64,000 nt of DNA, taken from Sulfurirhabdus sp043759595. GTDB taxonomy: Bacteria > Pseudomonadota > Gammaproteobacteria > Burkholderiales > SMCO01. Positions 60,616-64,000 of this stretch are shown here, piece by piece. The notes beneath the pieces are model-generated. The model did no database searches and was not told the DNA's origin. It was given only the letters and a program-made list of their open reading frames with translations. Every line of letters starts with the position of its first letter. Position 1 is the stretch's first letter. Made by a program: the position numbers and the translations under genes. The DNA lies in the NCBI GenBank assembly GCA_043759595.1, contig JAYVLG010000002.1, positions 1-64,000 on the forward strand, given 5' to 3'.

Positions 60616-61756
60616 TCAGTTTCTGAACGTGCCTTCCTTTGTGATCACGGTTAGATCCGTAAACGTTGAGCCACTATGGCTTGTCGGACTGAAGCGAACG
60701 CGGAAACCACCTATATCCGTATCCATTTTCTCTAGTGCCTCTACCAGTCTTTCACGGGTCAGATTGCTGCCTGCCCGCTTCAAACCTTCTACAAAAGCAT
60801 TAGCTGCTATGAATCCTTCCAAGCTTGTAAAACCAATAGGGCTTTGCGGTGCAAATTTTTTCATAATCTTGTGATATTCCTTCACCACCAGAATTTTCTC
60901 ATCAAACGGCATCGGCACTACTTGAGAGATAGAAACACCAGCTGCATCAGGCCCTAATTCGCGGGCAAGGGAACGACTTCCAACAAATGAAATTGTATAA
61001 TATTGCGTGTACCCAATAGCCGCTCTCATCTGCTTGACGAATTCAGTTTCTGATTTATACACACTGATCATGATGATCGCTTGCGGCTTGGCAGCACTAA
61101 TTGATTTCACCGCCGCAGTCACGTTCACTGAGTTTCGCTCTACGGTGCCAGAGCCGGTCAGACTCATGTTGCGTTTTTTCAATGCGCGCTCAACTCCCGC
61201 CAGACCAGCCTGACCATAAGCATCATTCTGATAAAAAATCGCAATTTTGGTTAAACCCAGTTTAGTCAGATGATTGACGATTTTTTCAGTTTCATCGTAG
61301 TAACTGGCACGAACGTTAAACATAACGATTAACAGGGTCACGCAGCAATTCTGCGCCCGTGAATGCGCCAAAAAATGGCACTTTGCTTTCGGTAAAAACA
61401 GGCAGCGCTGCTTTACTGGTTGGCGTTCCAACATAGCCAAACAAGGCAAATACATTTTCTTGTGATATCAGTTTCTTCGTGTTTTCTACTGCACGTGCCG
61501 GCTCATAGCCGTCATCCAGTGTTTTCAGTTCGATTTTGCGGCCATTCACACCACCTTGTGAATTAACATAATCGAAATAGGCTTTGGCGCCATCGCGCAT
61601 TTCTTGTCCCAGCTCCGCAGAAGGACCACTCAAAACCACTGACTGACCTATAACAATCGAATGATCGGTTACACCTGTTTCCGCTTTAACACTCACAGTT
61701 AGAGCAAGTGCCAGACTTGCCATTCCAATTCGACCCAACACATTTAAATAGTTCAT
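60616..61756 (-). pseudogene. branched-chain amino acid ABC transporter binding protein (LivK-type), frameshifted
   Basis: Two overlapping minus-strand frames together encode one periplasmic binding protein. The first (ATG at 61756) has a signal peptide (LGRIGMASLALALTVSVKA), then VIGQSVVLSGPSAELGQEM, and ends at NRYV-stop around 61320. The second frame continues directly with FNVRASYYDETEKIV, then IFYQNDAYGQAGLAGVE and PIGFTSLEGFIAANAFVEGL to 60616. A net loss of two bases (TTT where homologues have five Ts) explains the shift. It may be a true pseudogene, a sequencing error or a phase-variable T run. No permease or ATPase genes are adjacent. Confidence 0.75.
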
Positions 61757-61861
61757 ATCTAATCTCATATAATCTGGTAAACAAAAATAGTCCACTCGCT
61801 GACAGATCAGTACAACTAGTTGAGGTATCAACCGGAAACGGAAGCAGCAGGGACTTCTTAT

Positions 61862-61898
61862 AGCAAAATAAAAGAGGGCATCCGCTAAGACGCCCTCT
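61862..61898 (-). terminator. terminator-like hairpin in the LivK leader
   Basis: On the minus strand AGAGGGCGTC pairs with GATGCCCTCT (one G-T pair) over a 6-base loop, followed by TTTTATTTT. A TATACT -10-like box (61938-61943) lies upstream. The hairpin therefore lies in the 5' leader of the broken LivK gene and could be an attenuator or a terminator of a short RNA. Confidence 0.5.
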
Positions 61899-62054
61899 AT
61901 GCAACCACAATATTAGAATTTATGAATCTACTAATACAGTATATCATAAACAATTTGTAATGTTGACGACTTTTGTGATTTATTCAAAGTATTCCATACC
62001 AATAGAGGACAATTTCAGCTGACATTTTTGAGATATTTTCCGCAACACCATAAA

Positions 62055-62099
62055 ATAAAGGCGCCCAGTCACTCTTAATCAGTGACTGGGCGCCTTTAT
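62055..62099. terminator. strong bidirectional terminator after fbp
   Basis: The 19-base perfect stem (62055-62073 with 62081-62099; GGCGCCCAGTCACT core) has a 7-base loop. It lies 41 bases past the fbp stop and is followed by T/A-rich DNA on both sides. It is the best terminator in the window. Confidence 0.85.
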
Positions 62100-62139
62100 G
62101 AATTTAAAAGCTTAAGCGCTATTTACAAATAACCAACCC

Positions 62140-63147
62140 TTAAGCCTGCTTATGATAAGAAACCACTGTTTCAACTTCATTTTTTGAACCCAGCAATACA
62201 GGCACACGCTGATGCAAGCCTTCCGGCTTCAGGTCCATAATGCGTTCACGACCTGTCCAGCTCGCGCCACCCGCTTGTTCAACGATAAAGGACATTGGGT
62301 TAGCTTCATACATCAAGCGCAATTTACCAGCCTTGGCAGGGTCTTTGGTATCTTTTGGATACATGAAAATACCGCCACGGGTCAGAATACGATGCACTTC
62401 AGCCACCATTGAAGCAACCCAGCGCATGTTGAAATCTTTACCACGAGGACCGGTTTTACCTGCCAGACACTCTTCAACATAACGCTGAACTGGTGCTTCC
62501 CAGAAACGCTGGTTGGATGCGTTGATCGCAAACTCTTTGGTATCTTCAGGAATGGTCATTTTAGGGTGAGTAAGCACAAACTCACCAATATCTCGATCCA
62601 GAGTAAACCCGTTTACGCCATGACCGGTAGTCAACACCAGCATGGTGGAAGAACCGTAAAGCGCGTAGCCAGCACACACTTGCTCGGTACCTGGCTGCAG
62701 GAAAGACTCGGCAGTTGCATTGGTGCCATCGCCTGGGCAACGCAAGATGGAGAAGATCGTACCTACGGAGATATTCACATCCACGTTGCTGGAACCATCC
62801 AGTGGATCGAACACTAACAGGTATTTACCGCGTGGGTATTGTGCCGGGATAGGGTAGATTTCTTCCATTTCTTCAGACGCCATCGCAGCCAGGTGACCCG
62901 CCCATTCGTTGGACTTGATGAAAATTTCGTTGGTGATCACGTCCAGTTCTTTCTGTGTCTCACCCTGGATGTTTTCTGACTGGGCGCTGCCCATAACACC
63001 AATCAAGGCGCCTTTATTCACCGCATTGGAAATCACTTTACAAGCTGTAACAATATCATTCAGCAACGAGGTAAAATCACCTGTCGCGCCGGCGATATGG
63101 CGTTGTTCTTCAATAATGAATTGCGTAATGGTAGTGCCGTTATGCAT
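62140..63147 (-). CDS. fbp: class I fructose-1,6-bisphosphatase
   Basis: Removes the 1-phosphate of fructose 1,6-bisphosphate in gluconeogenesis and the Calvin cycle. The 335 residues are full length. LLVFDPLDGSSNVDVNISVGTIFSI is the metal-binding core (about residues 108-132), EEMEEIYPIP precedes it, and GGIFMYPKDTKDP and LRLMYEANPMSFIVEQAGG lie in the C-terminal substrate region. It is monocistronic with a strong terminator. Confidence 0.97.
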   Translation of the reverse strand: MHNGTTITQFIIEEQRHIAGATGDFTSLLNDIVTACKVISNAVNKGALIGVMGSAQSENIQGETQKELDVITNEIFIKSNEWAGHLAAMASEEMEEIYPIPAQYPRGKYLLVFDPLDGSSNVDVNISVGTIFSILRCPGDGTNATAESFLQPGTEQVCAGYALYGSSTMLVLTTGHGVNGFTLDRDIGEFVLTHPKMTIPEDTKEFAINASNQRFWEAPVQRYVEECLAGKTGPRGKDFNMRWVASMVAEVHRILTRGGIFMYPKDTKDPAKAGKLRLMYEANPMSFIVEQAGGASWTGRERIMDLKPEGLHQRVPVLLGSKNEVETVVSYHKQA

Positions 63148-63374
63148 GATAAGTTCCTAAGCCTAAAAAAAATTAAAGATATACGCTAACCCTGGGACCG
63201 GCAGTTGAATTGGGCTATTACTTAACGCATGATACGAGTCGTATTGGACGCCCCTCACGGCACAGGGCTGAGACAAACGCATCTACTGCGTGCAACTGAT
63301 GACTTCAGGATCATAAAAAAAAGCGATTATATCATAAATTTTCTCTATGCAATTTATGGCCTTAGAAGGAATCG

Positions 63375-64000
63375 TTACTCTGCTCCCATGCTGGACAACT
63401 GGTCGCCGCGCGCAAAAATCCATGTGCGGGTGATGCTGAGAATATCGACTTTTTGACGTATCTCTTCCGTGAAAGGAGCATAAGGGGCTGCTAGCCGCAC
63501 AATACGTACAGCCGCCTGATCAAGCGTTATATGGCCAGATGAACGGTTTATTTCAACATTTTCCAGACTGCCATCGGCCTTGATAGAAACGGTCAACTGC
63601 AGGCTGCCATACAGTTTTTGCTGTTTGGCTTCTTCAGGGTAATTGAGGTTACCCACTCTTTCTACCTTGATGCGCCAGTCCTCGACATAACGCGCAAAAC
63701 TGTATTCTTTTGTTCTGGCACCAACGAACATACGTTTAGGCCGTTTTTGATATGAATCCCAATCTTTGGAAACCTGCGCTTCCAGTCTGGCCATTTCCAG
63801 CGCTTTTGCTGCCATCTGCGTTGCATTTGGCGCAACTGATTTTTCAGTGGGTTTCTGCTGCGGTTCTTCTGTCTGATCCTGGCTGAATGTGGACTTAACC
63901 TGCATCATCAATTTTTGCGCCTGTTGCTCCAGCGCCTGAACCTGTTGCGCTTTCTGTGCTTCTTCCGGCTGAGGCTGCTGTTTGCTTAAAACCGGCAAAG
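63375..64000 (-). CDS. TonB-like C-terminal-domain protein (5' partial at window edge)
   Basis: The frame is open to the last base of the window, so the true start lies beyond it. The visible 208 residues begin with a Gln/Glu/Ala-rich disordered or coiled region (about 1-100). A TonB-like C-terminal domain follows: RYVEDWRIKVERVGNLNYPEEAKQQKLYGSLQLTVSIKADGSLENVEINRSSGH. The tail is SITRTWIFARGDQLSS. TonB proteins transfer energy to outer-membrane receptors; exbB/exbD are not in view. The domain is the TonB_C type used also by TolA-like proteins. Confidence 0.75.
   Translation of the reverse strand, partial: LPVLSKQQPQPEEAQKAQQVQALEQQAQKLMMQVKSTFSQDQTEEPQQKPTEKSVAPNATQMAAKALEMARLEAQVSKDWDSYQKRPKRMFVGARTKEYSFARYVEDWRIKVERVGNLNYPEEAKQQKLYGSLQLTVSIKADGSLENVEINRSSGHITLDQAAVRIVRLAAPYAPFTEEIRQKVDILSITRTWIFARGDQLSSMGAE

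Noticed and set aside
60616..61455. The second LivK frame taken as a separate 279-residue gene
   Set aside because: Its first 50 residues are out of frame noise, and the sensible part continues the upstream protein directly, so it is one frameshifted gene.
1..64000. tRNA, rRNA or CRISPR features
   Set aside because: No cloverleaf, rRNA or regular repeat-spacer pattern was found on reading either strand; none is claimed. A dedicated RNA scan could still find a small RNA.

Overview
The window looks like a chromosomal segment of a betaproteobacterium, probably from the Nitrosomonadales (Sulfuricella/Gallionella/Methylophilales-like). This is inferred from gene content, not measured. The supporting signs are a hemCDXY operon, the argH/AlgZ-AlgR-type/hem neighbourhood with lysA-lptM-cyaY nearby, aroQ-accB-accC-prmA followed by a zinc-ribbon DUF3426 protein, a pyrR-pyrB-pyrC-like operon, DUF4124 proteins and a VPLPA-CTERM exported protein. 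Most of the window is ordinary housekeeping sequence. No rRNA, tRNA, CRISPR array, prophage or insertion sequence was seen.

Layout. 1-5.5 kb: tail of a YVTN-propeller protein, msrPQ (periplasmic methionine sulfoxide repair), a lipoprotein esterase, a methyltransferase and a response regulator. 5.6-11.1 kb: a FabMG-like protein, then an AT-richer stretch holding a Rieske homologue that has lost all its cluster ligands, an HD-domain protein and a small unknown protein, followed by a DUF2157/GDYXXLXY membrane pair. 11.3-20.9 kb: an orphan periplasmic binding protein and a six-gene minus-strand efflux operon (TetR, RND adaptor, RND pump, HlyD-like adaptor, ABC ATPase, ABC permease) with a perfect TetR-type palindrome upstream. 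21.2-32.5 kb: an AlgP-like histone-like protein, lysA-lptM, cyaY, a cysteine-tailed MarR regulator, argH, an AlgZ/AlgR-type two-component pair, a periplasmic thioredoxin-like protein and hemCDXY. 32.5-43.4 kb: a ferredoxin-type reductase, an SDR protein, fxsA, cutA, a DsbD with a duplicated N-terminal domain, a TlpA-like protein, aroQ-accBC, prmA, a zinc-ribbon protein and a DUF4124/glutaredoxin protein. 43.6-50.3 kb: bacterioferritin, class I aldolase, small conserved proteins, and an ovoA-ovoB pair for ovothiol-type thiohistidine synthesis. 50.4-64 kb: a VPLPA-CTERM protein, a decayed fragment of prlC about 1 kb from intact prlC, gamma carbonic anhydrase, yqgE-ruvX-pyrR-pyrB-pyrC' (the last lacking dihydroorotase metal ligands), cysK, a frameshifted livK-type binding protein, fbp and a TonB-like protein cut by the window edge.

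Themes. Thiol and redox maintenance recurs (MsrPQ, DsbD, TlpA, two thioredoxin/glutaredoxin-like proteins, OvoAB, CysK, Bfr, CyaY). Aldolase and fructose bisphosphatase would serve gluconeogenesis or a Calvin cycle. Two families of short terminal-inverted-repeat elements (three copies and two copies) lie in the gene gaps. The most unusual items are the ligand-less Rieske protein, the MarR regulator with a CxxCxxC tail beside frataxin, the noncatalytic PyrC homologue, the prlC relic and the double-headed DsbD.
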